In this document: positions 1 through 10,942 of the stretch, piece by piece
Layout of the letters: each line of letters opens with the position of its first letter
Numbering within the stretch: position 1 is the stretch's first letter
Assembly (NCBI RefSeq): GCF_003144245.1
Contig: NW_020289977.1
Span: forward strand, 1,054,001 to 1,118,000
DNA: 64,000 nt
DNA from: Jaminaea rosea
Lineage: Eukaryota > Basidiomycota > Exobasidiomycetes > Microstromatales
Reading direction: 5' to 3'
The notes under the pieces: generated by a model
Databases searched by the model: none
Told to the model about the DNA's origin: nothing
Seen by the model: only the letters and a program-made list of their open reading frames with translations
Position numbers and translations under genes: made by a program

Positions 1-2841
1 CCTCCTTCGTCCTTCATGCGCCGCGAAGCCCAAGCCGGCGATGACCACTAGCAAAGTCAGATCCCCAAGCCCCAGACTCGTAGTCTTGAATACCCCCTGC
101 AGTGGTGGGAAGTACACAAGCAGCAGCTGACTGACCAAGCTGACGCTTACAGTAAGAGTAAGCATTCTGTTCCCCGTGAGGGTGGTGGTAAGCCCACGAT
201 TCTGCACAGCGGAAGTGAGGTCGAGGAAGACGAAGGCGGTGAAAGTCATAGTCTGATCGCGTTCGTCCGCGAAGCCGTCGTCCGTAAGCTCCGCGACGTA
301 GATGTAGAGCGTGCCGAGGACGATGATTGTCGCCGAGAACAGCACGCGCATCAACACCCTGCGTGTGAGTACGGGCGCATCCTTTCTCCTCGGCCTGCGA
401 CGCATCACCACCGCCCTGTCCACTGGATCCACTCCGAGCGATTGTGATGGAGGCCCATCCATTAGAATGTTGATGAAGAGGATCTGCATAGGGTTCAAGG
501 GAAGCTTGAGCCCCGCCGCCGTTGACAGAGTGATGAGACTCAGTGCCGCCACTGCCGTTGAGAGCTGGAATGCTAGGAAGTTCTGAATGTTGTAGAAGAT
601 GCCCTTGCCCTCTTCTACTGCTGGAAGGATTGTGGCAAAGTTGTCGTCTACGAGGATGACGTCGCTTGCCTCTTTGGCCACGTCACTGCCCCCGCGGCCG
701 AGGGCAATGCCGATGTCTGCTAGCTTGAGGGCAGGCGCATCATTGACTCCGTCTCCTGTCATGGCGACTACGTGCCCGTTCGACTGGAGAGCGCGGACGA
801 TGCTCATCTTGTGGCGCGGGGTGGTGCGAGCGAAGACGGAGACACGGTCGATGCTCTCTTGGAGCTGGCGCTCTGACATCGAGTCAATCTGCGAGCCAAG
901 CATGGATGCACCTCCGTCAATGCCTACTTGACGCGCTATAGCGTTTGCGGTGGGCTCGGCGTCGCCTGTGATCATGATGATCTGGATACCGGAGCGACGA
1001 AGCTCTGCTATTGATTCTCTGACGCCCTGGCGAGGAGGATCTTGTACGGCTTGCAATCCACAGAAGGTGGTACCTACGGCGCAGGCCAGAACACGTAGCC
1101 CTCGCTTGGCCATCTCATCTGCTGCACGGCGAATCTCAGCAGTTTGAGCATGAGGCGCTCGTTCTAAGACGGCCTCAACTGCTCCCTTTGTGTAAGTCGT
1201 GCTGCCTTGCCCAATGTTGGCTGCTGAAGGCGGGACGGTCAGGGTACCAGTGACTGACATCCACTTTGTCTCTGAGCTGAAGGGCATTTCGGCCGTCCGT
1301 GTAAAAGAGCCGCGCGCATCGTGCCTTACCACGCTGGCCATTGCTACGTCTGTTGCTTGGCCCACGTATTCGCCCTTCTCATCTCGACGCGCGTTGTTGC
1401 AGAGATTGCCAACGAGGAGTGTACGAGCGAGGGAAGGCGAGGGGGAGTCGGGCAGCTCCTTGGCATCGATCTTGCCGTCCTCTAGTGTCCAGAGCTCGCA
1501 GACGGTCATCTTGTTCGTCGTCAAGGTGCCCGTCTTGTCCGAGCAGATGACGGAGATGGAGCCTAGTGTCTCAACTGAAGGCAGTCGTTTGACAATGGCC
1601 TTGCGATGCGACATGCGCAGCACGCCCAGCGCCAGAGTGACGGTGACAACGATGGGCAAGCCCTCAGGAATGGCCGCAACAGCGAGAGATACGCCGATGG
1701 TAAACATCTCCAGCGCACCTCTCCTTTGCCAAAGACCCAGCAAGCAAATGACGCCGATGATGGCAAAACTAGCCATGCTGAGCTTCTTTGCCAGGTCGTC
1801 CATGCTCAGCTGCAGCGGCGTACGTTGCTCGACCACCTCGTCCACCATGGCGAAGATGGCGCCAAATTCTGTCTGTGGACCTGTAGCAACTACGACACCT
1901 CGTCCGGAACCTGACTTGACCAGTGTTCCCATGAAAGCCGTATTGTCGCGTTCAGAGATGGAGGTCGAGGGTCCAAGGGCGTCTGTCGTTTTGCGTCTGG
2001 GCTTGATCTCTCCCGTTAGAGGGCTCTCGTCCGTCTCGAGCTGGACGGACTCGATGATGCGGACGTCGGCGGGTACTCGATCACCTGTTGAAAAGGTTAC
2101 GATGTCTCCCGGCACCAGCTCGTTGGCTAAGACGTGAGATGTGACGCCGTCTCGGACGAGGTGGCAGTAATGTGGTACAAGCTTGCTGAGGGCTGCTAAT
2201 GACTCTGAGGATCTTTGCTCTTGAATGTGAGCCACTGCGTATGACCAGGCAGAAGGAAGTTAGCAACGACGATTGAAAAGTGCGTTCAAACGCTTATTGG
2301 CGCTCACCTGCTACGACGATTGCGACGGCAAGGACAATCGACACAGCGTCTCCCACCTCGCCCAGCAACAGACTGACCACAGCGCTACCGAGCAGCAGGA
2401 GGATAAGCGGCTCCTTGAGCTGGTCTATGAGCTTGGATAGAGCGCTCGGAGGCTCGCTAGCTGCGAATTCGTTGTACCCTCTTACTGCTTGACCATGAGC
2501 AATCGTTGTCCAGGGCAACCCATTTCGAATGAGGGAAACCGAGGCGGATGGCAGTCCGACTTGCGGGTCTATGGGAGATGCTTGCGATGGTGAGAGCTGA
2601 GTCAATGTAGAAGCGATGTCGAGATGAGCATAGAGGACTGATGGGGAGGGCGACTTTTGGGCTTGCGGAGGATAATCGGCTGCTTGCGAGCCTGCGTGGG
2701 CGGGAGATGGGTAGTGGTCATGACGACAGTGAGCTCACGTGCATCTGGTCACTCGGTGCACGTCTGCTTATCCTCACCCTTTCTGAGCTGAGTCGAGAAG
2801 GTGAACTCCTCTTCGGCCTCAGCATCATCATCGTCGCGCAT
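1..2841 (-). CDS. PMR1: P-type Ca2+/Mn2+-transporting ATPase, PMR1/SPCA type (3' end outside window)
   Basis: Golgi P2A-type pump that moves Ca2+ and Mn2+ from cytosol into the secretory pathway, supporting glycosylation and protein sorting. I read three exons on the minus strand: 2841-2778, 2691-2308 and 2234 to the window edge, with introns of 86 and 73 nt. Frame and phase agree across both junctions. An acidic N-terminus leads into a cation-ATPase N domain (SVLYAHLDIAS) and the first membrane pair. Family motifs lie in frame: PEGLP of M4 near 1660-1680, the phosphorylation motif DKTGTLTTNK at about 1510-1539 (Asp382, close to the position in yeast Pmr1) and TGDGVNDAP near 738-770. The frame reaches position 1 in a hydrophobic segment (LTLLVVIAGLGF) that fits the last membrane helix, so few residues are missing. 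SPCA rather than SERCA is inferred from the length (about 893 residues visible) and the N-terminal pattern. Confidence 0.93.
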
Positions 2842-3094
2842 AGTCTATCGTCGAGGGGCGAGTTGCAGCCACCAATTGATCGGATCGATGGAAGGAGTAC
2901 AAGAAGGTGTGAACGGGCCAGCCTGACAGTCGCGTGTTGGTTGGCCTCGACTCGACTCGACTGCGTGCGTGCCTGCGCGCCTGCGTGGAGCCAATCTTGG
3001 ACTGAATCTCGAGGCGGAGCTGCGACGTGCGTCTTGAGAACTCTTTCTTCTCCCTCTTTGCCGCCCCAACGACCAAGCGCTCGCCCGCCGTAGC
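2842..3094. promoter_or_regulatory. Shared intergenic region between PMR1 and NUS1
   Basis: About 250 bp separate two divergent start codons, so both promoters must fit here. I see no clear TATA box. The sequence includes runs of CGACTCGACTCGACTGCGTGCGTGC type near 2947-2970. Confidence 0.4.
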
Positions 3095-3922
3095 ATGCCA
3101 CAAGGCCATCGTGGCCATGGCCGTCATCGTCATCGGCGACGCTCGAAAGCAAAGCCGAGCGGATTGCCAGGTGCGCAACCTTCACTGGCGGCGAGGCTCC
3201 TCACACCCTTGTCCTTCCTCGCCTTCGTTCTGATTCACCTCGCCTTTGCCTCGTACGTGCGCTTCGCTGCTCTTTGGCGGAGAGTGCGCACCTGGCGACG
3301 ATCGCTCGAGTATACCGAGGAGGACCTCGTGCAACTGGCTCGTAGCGGCGTGAATCTACCCAAGCATATCGCCATTACGCTACATGCGAGATCATCTTCG
3401 CACTTCGATATGGTTAACAGGAAGAGAGCGCTCCGCGCCTTTGTCCAGCTAGCAGGGCTTGTGGGCGTCGCGGACGTCTCTATATGGGACGAGGATGGGC
3501 TGTGGCAGGAAGACAGCGTAGACACAGCATACAAAGATGAGAGCGAGCGCTCCTCACCCTCGGTCCACATCCTCACCCCGGCAACACACGGGCGGCAAGC
3601 ATTCGCCTCCCTCTCCAAGTGCATAGATGGCCCCATCTCCCCAGCAAAGCTGGACGCGAAGCTACGGCGGTCACAAGGATCCTGCTCCTCGCCGTCCCTT
3701 TTCTCACTGGCAGCCACTGAGCCGGACCTCCTCCTTGTCCTCGGCGGCCACTGGACCTCTCGCCTCTCCCTGGGCAGCCAATACCCTCGCTGGGACCTGA
3801 GGCTAACGGAGCTCTTTCACCGAACTGAGGACGAATACAGACCAGGAAGATCAAAGGAGCTCAGCATATTTGCAGAAGCGTTGTCGCAGTTCCAGAGGGC
3901 GGAGCAGCGCTACGGCAAGTGA
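3095..3922 (+). CDS. NUS1: Dehydrodolichyl diphosphate synthase complex subunit NUS1 (NgBR type)
   Basis: Non-catalytic but essential partner of the cis-prenyltransferase (Rer2/Srt1/DHDDS) that makes dolichol precursors at the ER. Single exon, 275 residues. A basic N-terminus (HRGHGRHRHRRRSK) precedes a membrane segment at about residues 31-60. The cis-prenyltransferase fold follows: LPKHIAITLHA matches the first strand of the family, DLLLVLGG and YPRWDLRLTELF match the C-terminal part. The protein ends QRYGK, which carries the RxG motif that NgBR/Nus1 contributes to the active site of the heterodimer. The catalytic Asp of the first strand in Rer2-type partners is absent, as expected for Nus1. 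The start is the first ATG after the divergent promoter; a start further in would cut the basic leader. Confidence 0.88.
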   Translation: MPQGHRGHGRHRHRRRSKAKPSGLPGAQPSLAARLLTPLSFLAFVLIHLAFASYVRFAALWRRVRTWRRSLEYTEEDLVQLARSGVNLPKHIAITLHARSSSHFDMVNRKRALRAFVQLAGLVGVADVSIWDEDGLWQEDSVDTAYKDESERSSPSVHILTPATHGRQAFASLSKCIDGPISPAKLDAKLRRSQGSCSSPSLFSLAATEPDLLLVLGGHWTSRLSLGSQYPRWDLRLTELFHRTEDEYRPGRSKELSIFAEALSQFQRAEQRYGK

Positions 3923-4056
3923 GCAAGACGACTCCCAGGAGCGCAAGGACCCTCATTCCATCCACTCGCATATCGCACCAATTGTCCCCTCTCTTCGTAT
4001 CGCAGCTGCAATTTTGTATTCATACAAGCCAGGCCACATTGCCGGCGTCGTCTCGT

Positions 4057-4727
4057 CTACTCCTTCTTGAAGCTCATGTTCCTCGTCGCGCTCGGCAGTG
4101 ACGCAACCATTCCGTCCATCTCCTTGGTCAGCTTGATCTGACATCCCAGTCTCGAGGTATCAGTGAGGCCAAAGGCCAAGTCGAGCATATCGTTCTCATC
4201 ATCTCCGGGCTCCTCGAGTGAGTCATAGACGTCTGGCTCGAGGATTACGTGGCAAGTCGAGCAGGCGATGCTCCCTTCGCAGGCACCTGTTGCGAGCAGG
4301 AGAAACGTAAATCAATGGTCAGCTCTCATCGTTCTGCCCGTTCTTGCCTCACATGGCTGCTCTACTCACCTTCCAGATCCACGTCGTACTCGTGCGCCAC
4401 GCTCAGCAGGTCGTCCCCTTCATTAGCTTCTACCGTCTTGATGTCCGCTCCCTTTGAGTCACGAAAGGTGACCTTGATCCCCGTTCCCTTGTCCGGTCGA
4501 TGAATGCCTCCGTGAGCCGCAGGCGCTGACGAGTGAAGCATGCGACGAGACGACGATGCTGACGGCATTGGCGGGCATACAGGGCGCGGTGCTCCCTGCT
4601 GCCTTGGGATCGCCTTGGGCAGCAGTGGCGATGATGCTGAAGTGGCGGCCCGCGCGAGGGTTGTCCTTGATGTTGATGGCTGCGAGTGGAGAAGCAGACG
4701 ACCGAGCGCTGCTGATGATCCTCTCAT
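4057..4727 (-). CDS. YAH1: Mitochondrial 2Fe-2S ferredoxin (adrenodoxin type)
   Basis: Matrix electron carrier for Fe-S cluster assembly and for heme A and ubiquinone synthesis. Two exons on the minus strand, 4727-4370 and 4286-4057 (intron 83 nt, phase 1), giving 195 residues. The N-terminal 70 or so residues are Ser/Ala/Arg-rich with few acidic residues, as in a mitochondrial presequence. The ferredoxin domain starts near residue 80 ([13 protein letters not shown]). The four cluster ligands are Cys122, Cys128, Cys131 and Cys168 in the CX5CX2C...C arrangement, and all four lie in exon 2. The acidic stretch between Cys131 and Cys168 ([15 protein letters not shown]) matches the partner-interaction region of adrenodoxins. 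The reading frame is open upstream to 4868, but the ATG at 4727 gives the best presequence. Confidence 0.93.
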
Positions 4728-4987
4728 CGCTAACGAGAGCTTCGAGGAGTCAAGGGGAAGGATTGCAAATCTGTAATCTGGCTTCGAAGTTGCTTTCGCC
4801 GGCCGGCTGCACAGTCGCCGACCCTCCAGTTGCCCAGCCCGTTCCGACTCGTCCGCCTGCCTGGACATCGGACTGGCACGGCGACGAGGAGCGAGGCAGT
4901 GGTTGGACGGGCAACGGAGCGATGCAGCAGCGAGCGACAGACCTTCTCAACACCACCTCCATCCGAATTCATACATTTGGCCTCGTC
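4728..4987. promoter_or_regulatory. Shared intergenic region between YAH1 and MIC19
   Basis: About 260 bp between divergent start codons. I did not recognise a specific binding site. Confidence 0.35.
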
Positions 4988-5712
4988 ATGGGAGCACAAG
5001 CGTCAAAGCCGGAGGCGTCTGCCCCTGCTGCTCAGCAAGAGAAGATCAGCGTGGGTAGATTGCGTGTGGCTAGGGGGTGCCTGCGGGAGGCACGGTTTAC
5101 TGACCCACAATCAACTCCCTTTTGGCATCGCAGCTCAGCCAGTCGATGCTCAACAAGATCAGCGACGCAACGGGTGGAGCTGTAGGTGGGGATGGTAAGC
5201 AAGACTCTAAGCAAGCCGCATCGTCTACTTCCGTGCCTTCATCATCATCATCATCATCCTCAACGTCCTCGCCTCTCTCCGACCTTCTCCCGGCCACTCG
5301 CCAGTCCAAGCTCGACTCGTCCGTCCGCTCTCAGATCAGCTCAGAGCTCTCCCGCCTGCGCAAGCAAGAGGCTGCCGTTCAAGAGGAGATTCGCCGCAAA
5401 CTTGAGGAGGAGAACCTCGCCATCGAAGGCAAGACAGGCTCTTCCAGCTCAGCATTGAAGCCAGGAAGTAGTCGCACTAGCTCTTCTCTGGAAGCAGAGC
5501 TCGCCTCCGTCCGCAAACGCATCGAGCGTCACGATGAGGGCCGCAAGCTCGTCGAGCAGTCCTCGCCGCTGGTCAAGGAGACGAGGCAGAAGGTCGAGGA
5601 GTGCTACAAGAAGAATCAGGGGAAGACTCTGGATTGCTGGAAGGAGGCGAGGGACTTCACAGCTGCTGTAGAGAGGGCAGAGAAGGATCTGGTGGCCAAG
5701 TTAGCTGTTTGA
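4988..5712 (+). CDS. MIC19: MICOS complex subunit MIC19 (CHCH domain)
   Basis: Peripheral inner-membrane protein of the MICOS complex that maintains crista junctions. Two exons, 4988-5050 and 5134-5712 (intron 83 nt, phase 0), giving 213 residues. The protein starts MGAQASKP, a good N-myristoylation signal (Gly2 with Ser at position 6), as in Mic19/CHCHD3. A Ser-rich stretch encoded by a TCA/TCC run near 5241-5275 is followed by a charged coiled coil (about residues 85-170). The C-terminal CHCH-like element has Cys178 and Cys189, a single CX10C pair as in yeast Mic19 rather than the twin CX9C pairs of animal CHCHD3. The short first exon is supported by exact phase match and by the myristoylation signal. 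The identification rests on this combined architecture. Confidence 0.85.
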
Positions 5713-7458
5713 GAGCCCGGTGTATGATCGTGACGAGGAGGACGATGAGAACGAGGGCGAGGGCGTATGGATGGCTGAAAGTCCTGGCACGAGGCGAGCG
5801 GCGAGCGAGCGCACGAGCAGGCCACTAGGTGGGGGGGCCGGCTCCTTTCACAGATAGGGAAGAAGGAGGAGGGAATGCGCCGTCTCGTCATCTCGGAGTA
5901 TCGGATCGTCAGAAATGGTTGCGGCGGTTCGGCGTACAGCAAGGGCGCACCAGCGTCGTATCTCAGAAAAGGGCCGCGGGGCGTGTGGTAGAACGAGAGG
6001 GGACAGGACGCATCGAGTGTGGGAGTAAAGCATCATCGTCGTCGTGGGCGGGGGCTTCACTTCCTGGGAGCGTGGAGCGCGGCATAGCAAAGCGGGGACC
6101 CGGGCGCCGCGGCATGGCATGCTACGGCCTCGGCTTGGAGATCAGCCTTTAGAATCGCAACGAGTAGACCTTTCTCCCCACCGCCTGTACCAGAGCAAGG
6201 GGTTGTAGTCTAGTGGCGCGCCGCTGCGTCTCTATGTGAGATCGTCGTCCTGTCAAAGCCGGGCTGCCAATCTCGGCACATGGGAGACGTCGCCTCTCTG
6301 CCGCGTCATCCGCCCCAGCGTCGCCGTCAGAGTCAGGGCAGCGCGAGCATAGGCTCTCGCAAGCGTGGCAGTTGCCATCGTCACCGGGCCTTTTCATCGA
6401 TACTTCAGCTACAAGTTGCTCTCCATCTGCGCCAGCGATGGCGTGATAAAGCTTCTCGACTGACTGTGCGGCCCACTCTCTCTGTCTGCGGCTACGGGGT
6501 GTGGGAGCAGTATGCGACAGCAACTATCTTCAGCGTGATCGATGCTCAGTGGACATATCCAGACGCAGGGGGGGCCAGTATGAGAAGTCGAGACAAACAG
6601 AGATGTTCCCATGCCTCCTCTCCGTTTGTGCGACATGGTATCTGGACTCAGACAGGTCGATCAACTCATGGATAGTTGGCAGCACGCAGATACTTGCTCC
6701 CGTACTTGCCCGCGGGGTCCGCGGTAGCGGTGGCGGTGGCGGCGCTGCGATTGTCGCAGAAGGTGACGATGCGGAGAAGCTCGTCATTATTGTGGTCTCT
6801 ACCTTTTGCCTCTAGCTACGCTAGATGCTGCTCAGAAAACCGAGTCGATGGCCCTCAGCCGACTCATCGAGCGGTGTCGAGGACGCTTCGGATTTAAGAG
6901 TTGGACGGCTGGGCGCGGAATGCGCTCAGTGAGCAAAGGGTACCAAGTCGCGACCTCAAATTGGGCGTCCCACTGTCCTATCTGCTGTCTCGTCTCTGTA
7001 TGAGACCGGAGGAGAGACCATCTAACAGGCGTTCATGCACCAGCTATGTAAGCTCACATCACGGCAAGCTGAAAAGGCAGATGGGCAGATGGCCCGATGC
7101 ATACCACTGCGTGCTGTGCTTGAATCTCTTCAGCGACGACGGATGATGAATACTCGGCGGCAGCGCGTCGGAGAGGAGGAGTGTGGGAGAGTGTGACTTT
7201 GCGAGCGGCCAAAGGCGAGGCGAGGCCCAGCGAGGCGAGACGAGACGTCCCGAGAGAGCTTGGACAGTGTGCTCAAGCATTGCTCTCCTCCCTCGGGTTC
7301 AATGGTGCAAGAGAGCGACAACGGTAGCGTAGAAGTGGGTCAGGCACATCAAGGGCGATAGAAGAGATAGCGGCACGCGCCACTGGATTTTCCGGGGCGA
7401 GATCTCATTCATGTCGGTCGATGCTCGCCGATGCTTGCTCTTGTTGTCGTCGATAGCT

Positions 7459-7492
<34 letters not shown>

Positions 7493-8209
7493 ACGCTGCT
7501 GCTGCTGCAGTCTCCGCCTGTCAAAGGGGACCTCGCTCTCCCCAAGCGCAACCTTGTGAGCGCCCATCGGGCTGGCCGAGGCGCTGCTGCTAGCCTCTCC
7601 ATCTCACTTGGGGAAAGTCCACGCTCTCCCGTCATGATGGTCGCTCTCCATCTGGGGTCCTGGCTCTGTTTGCCTGCCAAACGATCAATGAAGGCGGGGA
7701 TTCATTAAACAAGGGCGAGCTCAACACCCTCAGAGCTCAGAGCGCAGCGGTAGCAGCGTCTGTTGCACAGCATCGTGACTGAATGAAAATCACGAGAAGG
7801 CCTCGGTTTCGTCGACATGGGAAAATGGGCCGGTCGATCCGACGACGCTTGACACCGCGCCATCCAGCGTTCGAGACGAGATGAGAGACCAGAGTGGATG
7901 AATGGGACGACCCCAATCGCCTTTAATGCCTTCCATCTACTTCTTTCTCGACATTTGGGCATCATTCGTCACCCTGCTACCAGCTCTCCCTCCTCCTCTT
8001 CCTCCTCACTTTCTACCCTCTCTCCTACATCGTCCTCCTCGTTCTCGGTAGAGCTGGAGTGACCTCGCCCGTCATCATCACAACCACTGCCGCTGCGAAC
8101 GCCAGCGTCAAAGACGCCTCCGCCTCGCCGGCTCTACTGCTGGTCCGGCTCCTGCCGCCGCTGCTGTCGCTGCAGGCCTCAGTGTCACTGGCTTAGGTCG
8201 CCGCCGTGG
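5713..8209. other. Long intergenic region without convincing genes
   Basis: About 2.5 kb between MIC19 and the zinc-cluster factor. All six frames are broken into short pieces without recognisable domains or consistent splice phases. The contents I can point to are a CCG tract at 7459-7492, a pyrimidine-rich stretch at about 7975-8060 that probably belongs to the promoter or 5' leader of the downstream gene, and a weak tRNA A-box-like string near 6201-6213 with no B box after it. It could hold a non-coding RNA or fast-evolving small genes that I cannot detect. Confidence 0.5.
7459..7492. repeat. (CCG)n microsatellite
   Basis: About 11 uninterrupted CCG units followed directly by a short GCT run. 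It lies in the non-coding stretch upstream of the zinc-cluster factor. Confidence 0.9.
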
Positions 8210-10498
8210 ATGACCTCTTCGTCATCGACGCCGGGCAATTCGCTCATCGGACCCTCGACGTCTTCAATACGACGGAAGCATGCCGCCGCTCATCGTACAC
8301 ACATGGCCTGCGTGCCTTGTCGCGATGCCAAGCACAAGTGCGATGGTGTTGCTCCACCCGTTGTCTTGTACGCCCCTCCAGGCGGTGCTAGTCGAGAAGC
8401 AGTCGTCAGCGAGCAGCCCTGCTCAAGATGCGCAGCTCAGTCACTGCCTTGCGTATGGCAGCCAAAGGCAAAGCTAGGCAGGCCACGCAAGGAATCGAGT
8501 GCAAGCATGCCTGGCTCTACATCAACAACATCCTCATCTTCTGTCATCAGCCCAGCCAGGCCGCTGGCACCTCTCTCTATACCAGCACCCACACCAGTGG
8601 CCGGAGCTTCCTCTGCTACTTCAGATTACTTCAGTTCTCCAGGTGCAGCGACGCGGTCTGCGCCCGTCACGCCAGCGGCATTAGGTCTAGGACTGAGCCA
8701 GCTGTTTTCACCTCCATCGGCGCCCACACCGGCACTTCACCCAATACTGAACACAAGCCATCGACCTATTTCCCGCTTCAACGTTCGGCCCGGTAGCCCA
8801 ATCCGAGATGGTATCCAGGCCTACTTTGCTCTCGGACTGCGATGTTGTCTCGCCTTCCTTCCATCCTCTCGTGACACGATCGAGACTCTTCTGGACAAGT
8901 TTTCAACCACCATCGCCACTACGCCTTCGATGACAGCTCTGCCCTCCGAAGCTAGACGTGTCCTCTGTCTAGGTCGCACCCTCGCTGTCGTGGGTCTCCG
9001 CCTACGCGACGATGGTTCCGGCGGAGGGCCGCCAGCATCAATGAGAGCAGAGTCTGAAACATCAATGAGGGCCGCCATCTGGAATGACCTCTATCAATGC
9101 TCACGCCAGGACATCGACGAAGATCCGCTTGAGGCTACGGCCAACTCACCGCAGAACGTCGTCTTTGCTCTGCAAACGCTTCTTCTGGGCTCTATGCTCG
9201 AATACGGCCTGGGCGACATCCAACGTGCAAGGTCAATCATGGAAAGGGCCTTGAACATCATTGAGGTGCTCCGTATCAATCTCCTTGACGCTCCCGGCAA
9301 TCAACCACAAGGAAGAGTCCCCGAGGAGTTGAGAAGGACCTTTTGGGAAGTGAGCAGCACCGCGCTTAGCGAGCAGTGACGATGGCATCAGCCCAAGTGA
9401 GTCGTGCTGACCTTCATCTTTATCTCGCCTGCATTCACGACCGCAGCTGTGCATCACGGATGTTCTTCTCTGCGTGGCCACGTCCGGCGACCCAGGAAGA
9501 TGCTTTGTCAGGAGAGGCCTTTATCTCTCTGTCAATTTCCCGACCGAAGGCGATGAGAAACACGCTGACTCTAGGGCCGGCTACGAGCTACGCATGCGCT
9601 CAGCGTCGCTCCTGCTGGAATCAGTGCAAACCATTGGCCCGTCACATTCGGCCAAAGATCGTCTTTACAACCTCTTTGGAATCAGCAACGATCTCGACGG
9701 TCAGATAGCGATCCGCAGACAGACGGCGGCCTCGGACAGGTCCATCGAGATGGTGCACTCAGCCGTGTACATGGTCAATGCGTGAGTTTCTACCTCGCTC
9801 CATTAAGTGTCGAGACGATTGTCTAACGGCCTCATTTGCCTCCGTGTCCTTCCAATAGCGCCCGCATCCATATGGTCCGTGCCACACTCTTCTCGTCACT
9901 CGACTATGGCATTCACTCAAGCTCTCTCCAGCCAACTAACGAGCGCATCGACGGAGGTATGACGCATTTTGCTCAAGCTCAAGCCCTAGTCTGCATGGTT
10001 CAAGCTGCGAGCGAGATTGTCAGAGTCGGCGAAGAGCAGTCGAGCCAGGCACAACCACCTCTCGTCGGTTCCGTCGGGTACAATCCTCTCTACTGTAGCG
10101 TGCGCGTTGTCGGCGCCTTTGGATTGCTTGCTTTCATCACGATGCACGCCGGGGCTGCAGCCGCAGCAGCCTCTCTCGGTCAATCGACCGTGAGAGATAG
10201 GCGAGTCTGGGACACCGGCGCATCGGAGACGGTAAGAGACAGAAGGATTTACGAGACTGAAGGCGAGGATGGTCACGCAGGGAAAGGGCCGGGAGCAGGC
10301 ATCGGTGGCGATGGCGGTGACGGGCGTCGAGACGATGGTACCTCAGGCTTCAACATGTCGCCTTCAGCAGGCGAGGCCAAGACAAAACTGGCAGAGACGC
10401 CTGCGGCCCTGACCATGATGTCGAGCGTATGGCCTGTAGCGGGCAGACTGGCCGTAGAGTCTGCAGGGCTGTGGGCCATTGGGTCGCAGGCCTACTAG
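8210..10498 (+). CDS. Zn(II)2Cys6 fungal transcription factor
   Basis: Nuclear DNA-binding regulator of unknown target. Three exons, 8210-9349, 9447-9781 and 9859-10498, with exact phases (0 and 2), giving 704 residues. The zinc cluster lies at Cys34, Cys37, Cys44, Cys71, Cys74 and Cys81, followed by a basic linker (KAKLGRPRK). A Ser/Pro-rich stretch leads to the fungal-specific regulatory domain, which includes RRTFWELCITDVLLCVATSG across the first junction, a pattern typical of that domain. As read, the loop between the third and fourth Cys is 26 residues, far longer than usual. An alternative 57-nt in-frame intron at 8346-8402 would shorten it to 7. The C-terminus is Gly/Asp-rich with a final hydrophobic patch. 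The start is the first ATG in frame; an internal Met lies just before the cluster. Confidence 0.87.
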
Positions 10499-10942
10499 CG
10501 AGAACGCCTCTTCAGGCGTAGTGGTCCATGGGCCATGAGCTCAGCTCAACATTTCCACATTAGCGGGAACATGTATCAGTATTCGTGTCGTCACAATTCG
10601 TATGTCGCAATGCATCCTGCATGTAGCAAATCATTCCACTGCGACCTTGACGTTTCATCTGGAGGAGAGCGAGAGCGGCGACGAGTGTGGAGTTGCTGCT
10701 GGGCGCGGAGTTCGATCTCTCACGTCTCGAAATGGACCGAGCGGGAGGCGGGAGGCGGATGCGAGGTGCAGGCGCAGATGGACATTGCCCGAAAGCAAGG
10801 CCAGGCAGGGGTGGAGCCTCGAAGTGGTGCAAGGCGATGAAGCGGACCGCTTCTGTTCCTCCTGACCGTCACTGCGACCGTGTTACATCGTCTCATTACC
10901 GCATCTCCCTCGCAGTGACGAGATAAGGCGGTAGCGCCAGCG
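10499..10942. promoter_or_regulatory. Intergenic region upstream of the BTB gene
   Basis: About 440 bp between the stop of the zinc-cluster factor and the ATG of the BTB gene. It should hold the terminator of the first and the promoter of the second. No distinct motif recognised. Confidence 0.35.

Noticed and set aside
1199-2137. 312-codon open frame on the plus strand within PMR1
   Set aside because: It is antisense to the ATPase, whose motifs are in frame on the minus strand. The long antisense frame is a GC effect.
6195-6280. Possible tRNA gene (string GTAGTCTAGTGG)
   Set aside because: Resembles an A box, but no GGTTCGANNC-type B box, no anticodon arm and no acceptor stem pairing follow.
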